16,288 nucleotides of DNA from Pelotomaculum sp. UBA5255 (lineage in GTDB: Bacteria; Bacillota; Desulfotomaculia; Desulfotomaculales; Pelotomaculaceae). Both the position numbers and the translations under genes were made by a program. Where the stretch lies: positions 54,348 through 70,635 of the forward strand of contig DHTR01000075.1 in assembly GCA_002408725.1 (NCBI GenBank), given 5' to 3'. A model generated the notes under the pieces. It was not told where the DNA came from and did not search any database. It worked only from the letters and a program-made list of their open reading frames with translations. Positions 1 to 6,303 of the stretch are shown piece after piece (position 1 is the first letter of the stretch; every line of letters begins with the position of its first letter).

Positions 1-21
1 ATCACCCCAAGATTGTGATTT

Positions 22-27
22 TATAAT
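22..27 (+). promoter_or_regulatory. Possible -10 element (TATAAT) upstream of the nudF-type gene
   Basis: A perfect TATAAT lies at 22-27. A -35 hexamer at normal spacing would begin at or before the first base of the window, so it cannot be checked. If used, transcription would start near 34. That would leave no room for a ribosome binding site ahead of the ATG at 38, and it favours a downstream start for the gene. Confidence 0.35.
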
Positions 28-193
28 AACTTCTCACGTGTTATACATTTTTATGCGTTTTATTTCCGTGGTAGGATGGGAAAGCTTTAAGGGAGGAAAA
101 ACTCACTTTATGGAGAAAGAAATAAGCGAGCCTTTTTTAGGATCAATCTTATGCAAATTCCAGCGCATCAACGATATAGAAGGGAGCAGGCAA

Positions 194-751
194 TTGTCCA
201 ATCTAAATGAAAAATTCATTTCCTCAAAAATGATCTATAAAGGTAAAATAATCAATCTGCGGGTTGATACCGTGGTCTTACCGCAAGGCAGCCGCACAGG
301 TGTCCGGGAGATCGTTGAACATGTGGGGGGTGTAGCCGTCGTGCCGGTGAACGAAAAAGGGGAATTACTTCTGGTCAGACAGTACCGGCACGCCGCCGGC
401 AAAACCCTGTTGGAGATCCCGGCAGGAAAAACTGAGCAGGGAGAGGACTTCATCGTAACCGCCAGGCGCGAATTACAGGAAGAGACAGGCTATGCGGCGG
501 AGCGGTTGGAACATCTGGTCAGTTTTTACAGTTCACCGGGCTTCACAAATGAACAACTCCACCTTTTTTTGGCTACTAACTTGACTTTAAAAGAGCAGAA
601 CCTGGATGACGATGAGTTTATCGATGTCCTGAAAATTCCTTACAAGCGAGCCCTGGAAATGATCTGGTCGGGTGAAATCTGTGACGCCAAGTCCATAACA
701 GGTATTCTTATCGCCCATAACATGAAAAACAAACCGGCAGAGGTTTTTTAG
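194..751 (+). CDS. nudF: Nudix hydrolase, ADP-ribose pyrophosphatase type (NudF family)
   Basis: Predicted cytosolic Nudix hydrolase of 185 residues that would cleave ADP-ribose to AMP and ribose 5-phosphate. The Nudix box is complete at residues 78-100, with the G-x5-E-x7-REL-x-EE-x-GY pattern and its Mg-binding glutamates. The SPGFTNE loop at 114-120, about 15 residues past the box, is typical of ADP-ribose pyrophosphatases rather than MutT. The start is the TTG at 194, preceded by GGAG at 183-186 with a 7-nt gap; this gives the family's usual length of about 180 residues. The frame stays open up to an ATG at 38, and an ATG at 110 has GGGAGG 13 nt upstream, but the extra residues do not resemble the family. 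The gene stands alone and its stop codon lies in the loop of its own terminator. Family confident, substrate inferred. Confidence 0.85.
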   Translation: MSNLNEKFISSKMIYKGKIINLRVDTVVLPQGSRTGVREIVEHVGGVAVVPVNEKGELLLVRQYRHAAGKTLLEIPAGKTEQGEDFIVTARRELQEETGYAAERLEHLVSFYSSPGFTNEQLHLFLATNLTLKEQNLDDDEFIDVLKIPYKRALEMIWSGEICDAKSITGILIAHNMKNKPAEVF

Positions 752-776
752 CTTCGCCGGTTTGTTTTTGTTTTTT
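725..776 (+). terminator. Intrinsic terminator, probably bidirectional, of nudF and minC
   Basis: A perfect 14-bp inverted repeat has arms at 725-738 and 756-769, with a 17-nt loop, followed by G and six T residues on the + strand. The nudF stop codon (749-751) lies inside the loop. On the minus strand the hairpin ends in a run of five T, so it can also stop transcripts from the convergent minC, which ends at 788. Confidence 0.85.
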
Positions 777-787
777 ATTCTAGTGGT

Positions 788-1441
788 TCATCTTCCGGAA
801 TGGTATTCTTCAAAAACGATTTCTTGTCCTGAAAGGCGGGCCAAGCGGGGACCCGGTTCTTGCTTGTCGCGATCGGGAGCATGCCGTCGATCTGCTATGC
901 AGATAACCGTCGGCGCAAGCCTCAGGGCGATTACTTTTGCCGAGCGGTCTCCTCCCGCACCGGCGTGGACCAGACCCCGGCAGTTACCCAAGACTAGTAC
1001 GTTGCCGCCGGAAACAACCTCAGCGCCCGGATGAATGTCACCCAGAACAACAACATGCCCTGGATAATTGACACGCTGCCCTGAACGAAGGGAGCGTTTG
1101 ACCATAAATGCTGCTTCACCTAAAGATGGAACGGCCTTTGTGGTACAAGGCGCCTGTCTTTTAGAAACAGCCGGGAAGTTCGTGCTCAACACGGCCTGAT
1201 CCTCTACAGCATTTGGTACCAGCCCAAACTGACGGCAGATATTTTCCAGTTCATTCTTCTGGTTTGCGGGTATGTCCTGTTGACCATTGAAGAACGAAAA
1301 CTTAGCGCCCTTAAAAAAACCTTTGGCCGATTCCATTTTTTTTAAAAGGTTGTTACGAATATCTTCGTATTCGCGACTTGGATCGAGGACAATTACAAGG
1401 CCGTTCCTTGTTCCTTTAAATACGACCATGTCTCTACCCAA
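788..1441 (-). CDS. minC: Septum site-determining protein MinC
   Basis: Inhibitor of FtsZ ring assembly at non-midcell sites, normally recruited to the membrane by MinD. The 217-residue length fits the family. The N-terminal FtsZ-inhibiting domain covers about 1-100. The C-terminal beta-helix domain covers about 110-215 and carries the MinD-contact motif RSGQ at 119-122, the glycine-rich VVLGD and GAEV repeats at about 130-142, and the HAGAGGD stretch at 159-165. The start is the TTG at 1441, with AGGTGG 6 nt upstream; the ATG four codons in would be too far from that site. minD, the usual downstream partner, is absent: the next gene is the convergent nudF. A sigma-H-like promoter lies 44 nt upstream. 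The intact RSGQ motif suggests that a MinD exists elsewhere in the genome. Confidence 0.93.
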   Translation of the reverse strand: MGRDMVVFKGTRNGLVIVLDPSREYEDIRNNLLKKMESAKGFFKGAKFSFFNGQQDIPANQKNELENICRQFGLVPNAVEDQAVLSTNFPAVSKRQAPCTTKAVPSLGEAAFMVKRSLRSGQRVNYPGHVVVLGDIHPGAEVVSGGNVLVLGNCRGLVHAGAGGDRSAKVIALRLAPTVICIADRRHAPDRDKQEPGPRLARLSGQEIVFEEYHSGR

Positions 1442-1756
1442 TAACGACCACCTCTTTCCACATATTTCATGCGAATAGATTAATATTCGATTTCATTTGA
1501 CCTTTTCCTTTTAGTTTCTTAAATTAATATCAAAAAATTTAACATTAAACTGTTTTTACTGAATCGGAACCGATACCTTCGTTCCTTGAGCGGTTGGCAT
1601 AGATCAAAAAGAGCTTAAGACTAAAAATCAATCAGAAACATCCAAGGAATATATTAGAAAAAAGATACTTCCTTAAAATAAAGCAGTGTCTTTTTACTAT
1701 CCTTCCTGAGATCTCGCCTGTACAATGTGTAGAGAGAATTTTTTTGGGGGAACAAG
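1442..1756. other. AT-rich divergent intergenic region between minC and the mutT-type gene
   Basis: This 315-nt stretch has no credible gene. It holds the sigma-H-like promoter of minC at 1485-1511 and a 6-bp inverted repeat (CGAATA/TATTCG, 1472-1489) that overlaps its -10. Nearer the mutT-type gene is a 10-bp imperfect hairpin (1659-1668 with 1686-1695, one G-U pair, 17-nt loop) and a TACAAT at 1721-1726 without a recognisable -35. I see no riboswitch or small RNA here. Confidence 0.5.
1485..1511 (-). promoter_or_regulatory. Putative sigma-H promoter of minC
   Basis: On the minus strand, AAAGGAAAA (1511-1503), an 11-nt spacer and ATCGAAT (1491-1485) match at every fixed position the Bacillus sigma-H consensus as I recall it: RNAGGAWWW, 11-12 nt, RNNGAAT. 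Transcription would start near 1478, giving a leader of about 37 nt before the TTG start of minC. Sigma-H acts at the onset of sporulation, when the division site moves. The assignment rests on consensus and position only. Confidence 0.6.
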
Positions 1757-2182
1757 ATGAAAACCTACCGCGTTGCTGCTGCAATCATCCGTAACAACGG
1801 CAAGATTCTTATCGCCCAGCGGCTGAAAGGTGCTCACATGGGCCTAAAGTGGGAATTTCCCGGGGGAAAGATTGAAACGGGTGAGGATGCTGCGGGTTGT
1901 TTGAAGAGGGAAATAAAAGAGGAGCTTGATCTGGAGATCGAGGTAAACGGGGAACTGACCGTTGTAGAGCACCAGTATGAGAACAAGAAAATTTTCCTTT
2001 ACTGCCACTGGTGTCGGTGTTTGAGCGGTGAAGCCAAACCGAAGGAATGTCAGGACTTTAAATGGGCAAACCTGGAGGACCTGGATAACTACGACTTTGC
2101 GGATGCTGATCGGCCGGTCGTGCGGTTACTGCTTAAAACTTTTATACGGCCAATTCCGCCACAACCCGGAGCTTTCTATTAG
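1757..2182 (+). CDS. mutT: MutT-type Nudix hydrolase (8-oxo-dGTP diphosphatase-like)
   Basis: A compact 141-residue single-domain Nudix protein. The Nudix box at residues 37-59 reads G-x5-E-x7-REI-x-EELDL; the usual Gly near its end is Asp58, a common variant in MutT-like proteins. The motif KWEFPGGK at 31-38, just before the box, is characteristic of MutT enzymes that hydrolyse oxidised dGTP and keep 8-oxoguanine out of DNA. Related proteins act on other nucleotides, such as dCTP analogues, so the exact substrate is uncertain. The start is well supported: ATG with GGGGG about 6 nt upstream. The gene stands alone and convergent to the LarA-like gene. No clear terminator follows it. Confidence 0.85.
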   Translation: MKTYRVAAAIIRNNGKILIAQRLKGAHMGLKWEFPGGKIETGEDAAGCLKREIKEELDLEIEVNGELTVVEHQYENKKIFLYCHWCRCLSGEAKPKECQDFKWANLEDLDNYDFADADRPVVRLLLKTFIRPIPPQPGAFY

Positions 2183-2267
2183 ACACCCATGCGCTGGTGC
2201 GGTGCGAGCAAAGAATTAAACCTGAAGCTGTAGATTCCAATCTGTCCGAACACTTTTATGCGATTAT

Positions 2268-3515
2268 TTAAAACGGCAGCAGGTTACCGTCCCCGGAAAA
2301 CTGCAATGACTCGGGCTGCCCAAGGGGTAGGATGAAAGGCAGATTGGCAATATCCCTGAAAACAGTTTCAGAAATTAGGATTTCGGAAAGCTGGAGGGTA
2401 TTCTGAATTCGGATTAACCGGGCCTCGCGTAAGCTCTTCAGACCAAGACTATTCAAACAAACCAAAAGGGCTTCCCGATCGTTTGGCAGCGTCATGGGAA
2501 TCATTGCCCGCTGAACGAAAGTACTGGCAAGGGCATTTGTATAGGTAGAATTCCGGTCCAGCTTGCTGACAAGGCGCTCGGTTGTAAAATCGGCCAGGCC
2601 AATGCCATAGGCATTGCCGTTTGCCTCCCGGGCCACATCCAGAGCCAGGATTCTCTTAATCCTGGGTGAGGGGGGTTCCGGTACTCCCTGAATTCGCAGG
2701 CGGCCGATAACATTTGTATCCATTCCGGTCCCGCTGATATTCTTGCCAATTTCGTCCACTATAAGAACATCCAGGTCCTCCACTGGAAGCCCGGGAAGAT
2801 ACTGTCGGGCCTCTTCAAGAAGGCTTTTCTCTGCGCTCATAAAATCTTCCGGGCAAATTGCAGCTACTTTTGCCGTTTGTTTGTATGCATCTTCTAGAAT
2901 TGCCAAGCCCAGTACTACCGGGGCGACTTTTAAAACGGTCTGCCCTCCCTCGGCTACGGCCCGGGAAATTAGTTCAGGCCGGCAGCGGTGCAGGGATGCT
3001 GCCCCCGGCGGTCCACCCAGGCCCACTGCCAGCATTTTCAGCAGTCCGCTTTCATGGTTTCCATGAAACGAAGTATGGGGTCTGATCCGATTGACCACGA
3101 TTAACGCATCACATTCCAGGACGCACCGGTTGAGATAGACTTCCCCATAAAAGGCCCGCCCGGCAATAATGTAATCCGACGAGCAAATCAGGGCGGCCCC
3201 CACACTTTCTTCTGTGATGCCCAGAGAGCAAAGCAGTTCCCTTTGTCCGGAGGGGCAACCCCCACCATGGCTGCCCATTGCTGCCAATAATACCGGGATA
3301 CCTCCCAGGTCTTTAACATAGGATGTTGTTTCCCGCAGGATTGGAACAATGTCACGGATACCCCTGCTCCCTGCGGTAATGCCAACTTTCATCCCGGGCT
3401 TAATATTTTGCTCCAAAGCGGAATTTGCCAAGGCCGCTTTAATGGCCTCTCCTGGAGCAGGCAGTCCCCGGGAGGGAAAGACCTGCCGGACTCTGTACAT
3501 TTGCAGAAAATCCAT
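2268..3515 (-). CDS. LarA-like protein (lactate racemase N-terminal / DUF2088 family)
   Basis: A 415-residue protein related to LarA, the nickel-pincer-cofactor lactate racemase. The usual landmarks are visible: GSHGG at 81-85 (His83, matching a cofactor/catalytic His of LarA), NRIRPHTSF at 142-150 (His147), and a lysine in GLLKML at 157-162 that may correspond to the cofactor-bound lysine. A second conserved block, DEIGKNISGTGMDTNVIGR at about 254-272, and GIGLADFTTERL at 304-315 are typical of LarA relatives that are probably not lactate racemases. The substrate is unknown. The ATG at 3515 lies one base after the TAA of the Asp23-family gene, which implies translational coupling; the longer in-frame start at 3575 would overlap that gene. 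No cofactor-building genes (larB, larC, larE) are in the window. Confidence 0.8.
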   Translation of the reverse strand: MDFLQMYRVRQVFPSRGLPAPGEAIKAALANSALEQNIKPGMKVGITAGSRGIRDIVPILRETTSYVKDLGGIPVLLAAMGSHGGGCPSGQRELLCSLGITEESVGAALICSSDYIIAGRAFYGEVYLNRCVLECDALIVVNRIRPHTSFHGNHESGLLKMLAVGLGGPPGAASLHRCRPELISRAVAEGGQTVLKVAPVVLGLAILEDAYKQTAKVAAICPEDFMSAEKSLLEEARQYLPGLPVEDLDVLIVDEIGKNISGTGMDTNVIGRLRIQGVPEPPSPRIKRILALDVAREANGNAYGIGLADFTTERLVSKLDRNSTYTNALASTFVQRAMIPMTLPNDREALLVCLNSLGLKSLREARLIRIQNTLQLSEILISETVFRDIANLPFILPLGQPESLQFSGDGNLLPF

Positions 3516-3516
3516 A

Positions 3517-3918
3517 TTACCTGACCCGTCCGTCCTCTTCCTTGTTGTCTGGCCCAAGTGAAACCCCCTGTACATTTACGTTTGCCTGCAGAACTTTCAA
3601 ACCGGTCATGTTTTCAACGGCAGTTTTAACGTTGCTTTGAATCCTGCAGGCAACATCCTGAATGTGTGCCCCATAATCCACGATCACAAAGATATCTATT
3701 ACAGCCTCTTTTTCCCCAACATCGGCCTTCACGCCTTTGGAAAGATTCTTGCGGCCGAGCTTTTCTGCAATACCGCCGGCAATCCCACCGCTCATGGCCG
3801 ATACGCCTTCGACCTCGATGGCGGCGAGACCGGCAATAACCTTGACTACATCATCTGAAATTTTTATGGAACCAATACCGTTCCCTTTGAGGATATACTG
3901 ATTCTCAGGATAATCCAA
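3517..3918 (-). CDS. Asp23/Gls24 family envelope stress response protein
   Basis: A small protein of 133 residues with the Asp23/Gls24 fold: GSIKISDDVVKVIAGLAA at about 16-33, the EGV segment at 37-39, then a beta-rich part with VIVDYGAHI at 78-86 and the QSNVKTAVENMTGL helix at 94-107. It has no signal peptide or membrane helix. Family members act in envelope stress or as soluble accessory proteins in Firmicutes; the role here is unknown. GGGAGG sits 8 nt before the TTG at 3918, which I take as the start. The GTG at 3927 overlaps this ribosome binding site and is unlikely to be used. It is the first gene of a two-gene unit with the LarA-like gene and follows a sigma-A-type promoter. Confidence 0.85.
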   Translation of the reverse strand: MDYPENQYILKGNGIGSIKISDDVVKVIAGLAAIEVEGVSAMSGGIAGGIAEKLGRKNLSKGVKADVGEKEAVIDIFVIVDYGAHIQDVACRIQSNVKTAVENMTGLKVLQANVNVQGVSLGPDNKEEDGRVR

Positions 3919-3947
3919 TTCAAGCACCTCCCATATATTACTAATTT

Positions 3948-3977
3948 ATTATATCATCCACCTTTTATTGAAGTCTA
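3948..3977 (-). promoter_or_regulatory. Probable sigma-A promoter of the asp23-larA-like unit
   Basis: On the minus strand, TAGACT (3977-3972, 4 of 6 to the -35 consensus) and a perfect TATAAT (3953-3948) are separated by 18 nt. The start site would be near 3941, about 23 nt before the TTG start codon, leaving room for the GGGAGG site. Confidence 0.55.
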
Positions 3978-4080
3978 TAAAAGACGGATAAAGATTTTGA
4001 CGCCTAAAGGAAAAGTGTCAGACAGGTAGAATATTCTTTTTATTGAAGCAAATGAAACATTGTTAAAGGAGGATTTGGTC

Positions 4081-4956
4081 ATGTCGCTTTACCGTACGAT
4101 GCTGTTTACGCCTGCTAACGACCTGCGCAAGGTTGGAAAAGCCCTTCTGTTAAAAGCGGATGGTGTGGTTTTAGACTTGGAGGACGCTGTCGCTATCAGT
4201 GAAAAAGCCAACGCCAGGCTTGCATTGAAGGAAGCACTGGCTCTCCCCCGCCAGGGGGATGTCTTTATTCGGGTTAACAGCGCTCAAACGGACTATATCC
4301 TTGCTGACCTACTGGCTTCAGTGACAGAAGGTGTAAAGGGGATTGTCCTGGCCAAGTCCGAATCAGCCGAGGAAATCCGTCAGGTGGACTGGGTAATTGG
4401 ACAACTTGAAAAGGAAAGGGGGCTCCCACCCGGTAGCCTGGAGATCATCCCCTTCATTGAAAGCGCAAACGCTATTATCAACGCCTACTCCATTGCTTCT
4501 GCCTGTAAAAGGGTCAGTAGAATGTTTTTTGGGGGCGTAGACTATGTACTCGATATAGGAACAAGTTTTTCTAAAGGCGGCTCGGAAATATTTTATGCGC
4601 GCGCCCAGCTTGTCGTTGCCTCCCGGGCCGCAGGCATAGAGGCGCCAATTGACACGGTTTATCCGGACTTTAAGGATCTTGAGGGACTGGCTGCCGACGC
4701 TAAGGCAGTCCGCCAGATGGGATTCCAGGGAAAACTGGCCATTCACCCGGGCCAAATCGGTCCGCTTAATGAAATATTTATGCCGACAGAGGAAGAATTG
4801 AGATGGGCCAGGAAGGTGGTTGCCGTCTTTGACGAGTCAGAAGCAAAAGGTCAGGCGGTCTTGCAAGTGGACGGAAAAATGATTGAATATCCAATCGCAA
4901 ACCGGGCCAGGCGGATCATGCATCTGGCGGAACTCATCGCGGCAAAAAACAAGTAA
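4081..4956 (+). CDS. HpcH/HpaI aldolase / CitE-like lyase
   Basis: A TIM-barrel lyase of 291 residues related to the citrate lyase beta subunit and to malyl-CoA/citramalyl-CoA lyases. Visible motifs are the N-terminal LFTPAND (8-14), GVVLDLEDAV (28-37), a substrate-binding arginine in FIRVN (62-66), the Mg-binding Glu127 in IPFIESANA and Asp154 in FGGVDYVLDIG, and the C-terminal IHPGQI (221-226). No citD, citF or citX neighbours are present, so it is not part of a citrate lyase complex here. A free-standing CoA-ester lyase acting on malyl-CoA, citramalyl-CoA or a similar substrate is more likely, but the substrate cannot be read from sequence. The ATG at 4081 has AAAGGAGGA ideally placed upstream. 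Confidence 0.85.
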   Translation: MSLYRTMLFTPANDLRKVGKALLLKADGVVLDLEDAVAISEKANARLALKEALALPRQGDVFIRVNSAQTDYILADLLASVTEGVKGIVLAKSESAEEIRQVDWVIGQLEKERGLPPGSLEIIPFIESANAIINAYSIASACKRVSRMFFGGVDYVLDIGTSFSKGGSEIFYARAQLVVASRAAGIEAPIDTVYPDFKDLEGLAADAKAVRQMGFQGKLAIHPGQIGPLNEIFMPTEEELRWARKVVAVFDESEAKGQAVLQVDGKMIEYPIANRARRIMHLAELIAAKNK

Positions 4957-4978
4957 CTTAACAAACGGGTTTTATTTC

Positions 4979-5008
4979 TTGCTTGCTCGCTTATACTATT
5001 CATATAAA
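4979..5008 (+). promoter_or_regulatory. Weak candidate promoter of the universal stress protein gene
   Basis: TTGCTT (4979-4984), an 18-nt spacer and TATAAA (5003-5008) lie between the CitE-like gene and usp. The -35 match is poor (3 of 6) and there is no clear terminator after the CitE-like gene, so read-through from it is equally possible. Confidence 0.25.
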
Positions 5009-5079
5009 AGATTTAAAACCAGCAAATGATTGGCGCAGTCCAATCAAGGCTTTTAAAAGCATACAAGGAGGACCCTGCC

Positions 5080-5520
5080 ATGCTGAAAAGCAAAGTGTTG
5101 TTGCCCAGCGACGGCTCGCCCACTTCGACGAAAGCTGCGGCTTATGCTGCCCGCCTAATGAAAATAAACCGTGAAATGAAGCTTTCCGTTCTGGTTGTGC
5201 TCCCCGGAAACAATCTACTTATGGATTCAAAAGACGGGAAACAGAATATAATTGAATCCATCGCCCACGCGATGGAAGACAAGGGTAAGGAGATCCTGGA
5301 AAAAACCGTTGGGATCTTTAAAAACGAGGGGTTGAGCATTGACGGTATGATCGACAAAGGAGACCCCGCAGAGGTAATTCTCGAGCACGCAGAACGCGGG
5401 AATTATGATCATATTATTATGGGCAGCCGCGGGGTCAGCGAGTTACGGGGCGTTGCCCTTGGAAGCGTCAGCCACAAGGTGATCCACCTGGCCAACTGCA
5501 GGGTCACCCTGGTAAAATAG
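5080..5520 (+). CDS. Universal stress protein (UspA family, ATP-binding type)
   Basis: A single Usp domain of 146 residues. The N-terminal strand VLLPSDGS (6-13) holds the conserved Asp. The C-terminal ATP-binding pattern G-2x-G-9x-G-S is complete: Gly115, Gly118 and Gly128-Ser129. That places it with the ATP-binding UspFG/MJ0577 type, cytosolic proteins that promote survival under starvation or stress by a poorly defined mechanism. The ATG at 5080 has AAGGAGG about 8 nt upstream; the longer frame from 5026 lacks a ribosome binding site. It follows the CitE-like gene by 123 nt and converges with the unknown gene ending at 5523. Confidence 0.9.
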   Translation: MLKSKVLLPSDGSPTSTKAAAYAARLMKINREMKLSVLVVLPGNNLLMDSKDGKQNIIESIAHAMEDKGKEILEKTVGIFKNEGLSIDGMIDKGDPAEVILEHAERGNYDHIIMGSRGVSELRGVALGSVSHKVIHLANCRVTLVK

Positions 5521-5522
5521 TT

Positions 5523-6161
5523 TTAATCGACAATTTTACGAACGTACAGGACAATATAAGGTAGGATCGAAAAGAACTCTTTTTTCCCATAGAGAATGAG
5601 CCAGATCATGTGTTCTTTCAGCGCTGTCCAGGAAGGGGCGGGTTTCAGCAACTCGTCCCTCAATTCCAACAGATTTAAGCGGGCTTCTATTAGTTTGGTA
5701 GGGTCCTGGATTTTAGACAGAATCTCGGCTATAGTGCGATCCAGGGGTGAGACTTCCTCGGACTTCAGGATATCCTCTAAATTATTGTCTAAACCCGTAA
5801 AAACTTCCCTGTGTTCTTCAACCGTCAACTCCGTTCCGGAACCACCCTGGCGGCCCTCTAAATCTTTAATGAGATTCTCAAGATAGTCCTTTTTGCAAAT
5901 TATAATTTCAGTAAAATCCTCACGTCTCTGGTGTTCCGAGTAGGATTCGAAAACAGAAAAGCAACCCCCGCGCCCAGCCTGTTCAAAGCCATGGCGCTGA
6001 CTTGATTCGTTTCCGTAAATCCGGTCAATAATTTTGGCTGTAAAGTCTTCCCAGAAGGTGTATTCCAGTCCGTAAGGGACTTTTGTAAGAATATTGTCAA
6101 TATCCCTCAATTGCATTTCAATTAATTGTTTAGCTGCCTCGAGGTCCTTAATTAGCGGCAT
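5523..6161 (-). CDS. Hypothetical helical protein, 212 residues
   Basis: I do not recognise a named family. The protein is predicted to be mostly helical and acidic. Residues 1-105 look like one helical unit, with the sparse pattern LEYTFWEDFTAKIIDRIYG at 32-50 and a second helix at 82-102 (REDFTEIIICK, then KDYLENLIKDLE). Residues 115-175 form further amphipathic helices, and the C-terminus (177-212) is rich in Trp, Tyr, Ile and Leu (WLILYG, SILPYIVLY), hydrophobic but not a clear membrane anchor. The first unit loosely resembles helical adaptor modules seen beside effector domains in some defence-like proteins; that is memory-based inference only. The ATG at 6161 has GGGGGAGG 7 nt upstream; a longer open frame to 6320 runs through the promoter and is rejected. 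The gene has its own promoter and converges with usp. Confidence 0.75.
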   Translation of the reverse strand: MPLIKDLEAAKQLIEMQLRDIDNILTKVPYGLEYTFWEDFTAKIIDRIYGNESSQRHGFEQAGRGGCFSVFESYSEHQRREDFTEIIICKKDYLENLIKDLEGRQGGSGTELTVEEHREVFTGLDNNLEDILKSEEVSPLDRTIAEILSKIQDPTKLIEARLNLLELRDELLKPAPSWTALKEHMIWLILYGKKEFFSILPYIVLYVRKIVD

Positions 6162-6183
6162 GTACTTTCCTCCCCCTGACCAA

Positions 6184-6212
6184 CGGAAAGAAACCTTAAC
6201 GGGTACTTTCCG
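6184..6212 (-). other. Leader hairpin ahead of the 212-residue unknown gene
   Basis: A 7-bp perfect inverted repeat (CGGAAAG/CTTTCCG, arms 6184-6190 and 6206-6212, 15-nt loop) lies between the promoter at 6232-6260 and the start codon at 6161. It has no T-tract, so it is not a terminator. It could affect mRNA stability or translation, or be chance. Confidence 0.35.
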
Positions 6213-6231
6213 ACCTTTTTCCGGCATAAAA

Positions 6232-6260
6232 ATTATATCATGTTCAACCGGCAGGTGGAA
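6232..6260 (-). promoter_or_regulatory. Extended -10 promoter of the 212-residue unknown gene
   Basis: On the minus strand, TGATATAAT (6240-6232) is a perfect extended -10 element. A weak -35 (TTCCAC, 6260-6255) lies 17 nt upstream. It starts only a few bases past the upstream terminator, which supports separate control of this gene. The leader would be about 63 nt. Confidence 0.6.
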
Positions 6261-6264
6261 GAGG

Positions 6265-6303
6265 TTAAAAAACGGAGGTTCCCCGATCGGGGAACCTCCG
6301 TTT
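6265..6303 (-). terminator. Intrinsic terminator with a perfect 34-nt palindrome
   Basis: Positions 6270-6303 are exactly self-complementary (two 17-nt halves, GC-rich core), followed on the minus strand by a run of six T (6270-6265). The stop codon of the 64-residue gene overlaps its upstream edge. This ends the two-gene minus-strand unit transcribed from beyond 6939. Confidence 0.9.

Noticed and set aside
38..193. N-terminal extension of the nudF-type gene from ATG 38 or ATG 110
   Set aside because: The added residues do not resemble the Nudix family, the first ATG has no ribosome binding site, and the ATG at 110 has a poorly spaced one. TTG 194 gives the family length.
762..1034. Plus-strand open frame antisense to minC
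   Set aside because: It lies wholly within the confident minC gene and its terminator region, and its arginine/proline-rich translation is typical of a shadow frame.
1721..1726. TACAAT as -10 of the mutT-type gene
   Set aside because: No -35-like hexamer is found at 16-18 nt and it lacks a proper extended -10, so it is not listed as a promoter.
3997..4032. TTGACG and TAGAAT upstream of the CitE-like gene as a promoter
   Set aside because: The hexamers are separated by 24 nt, too far for a sigma-A promoter.
4363..4755. Minus-strand 130-residue open frame within the CitE-like gene
   Set aside because: It is antisense to a clear enzyme gene, with no ribosome binding site and no recognisable protein features.
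5512..5539. GTAAAAT/ATTTTAC inverted repeat between usp and the convergent unknown gene as a terminator
   Set aside because: The stem is only 7 bp, almost all A-T, without a proper T-tract, so too weak to call.
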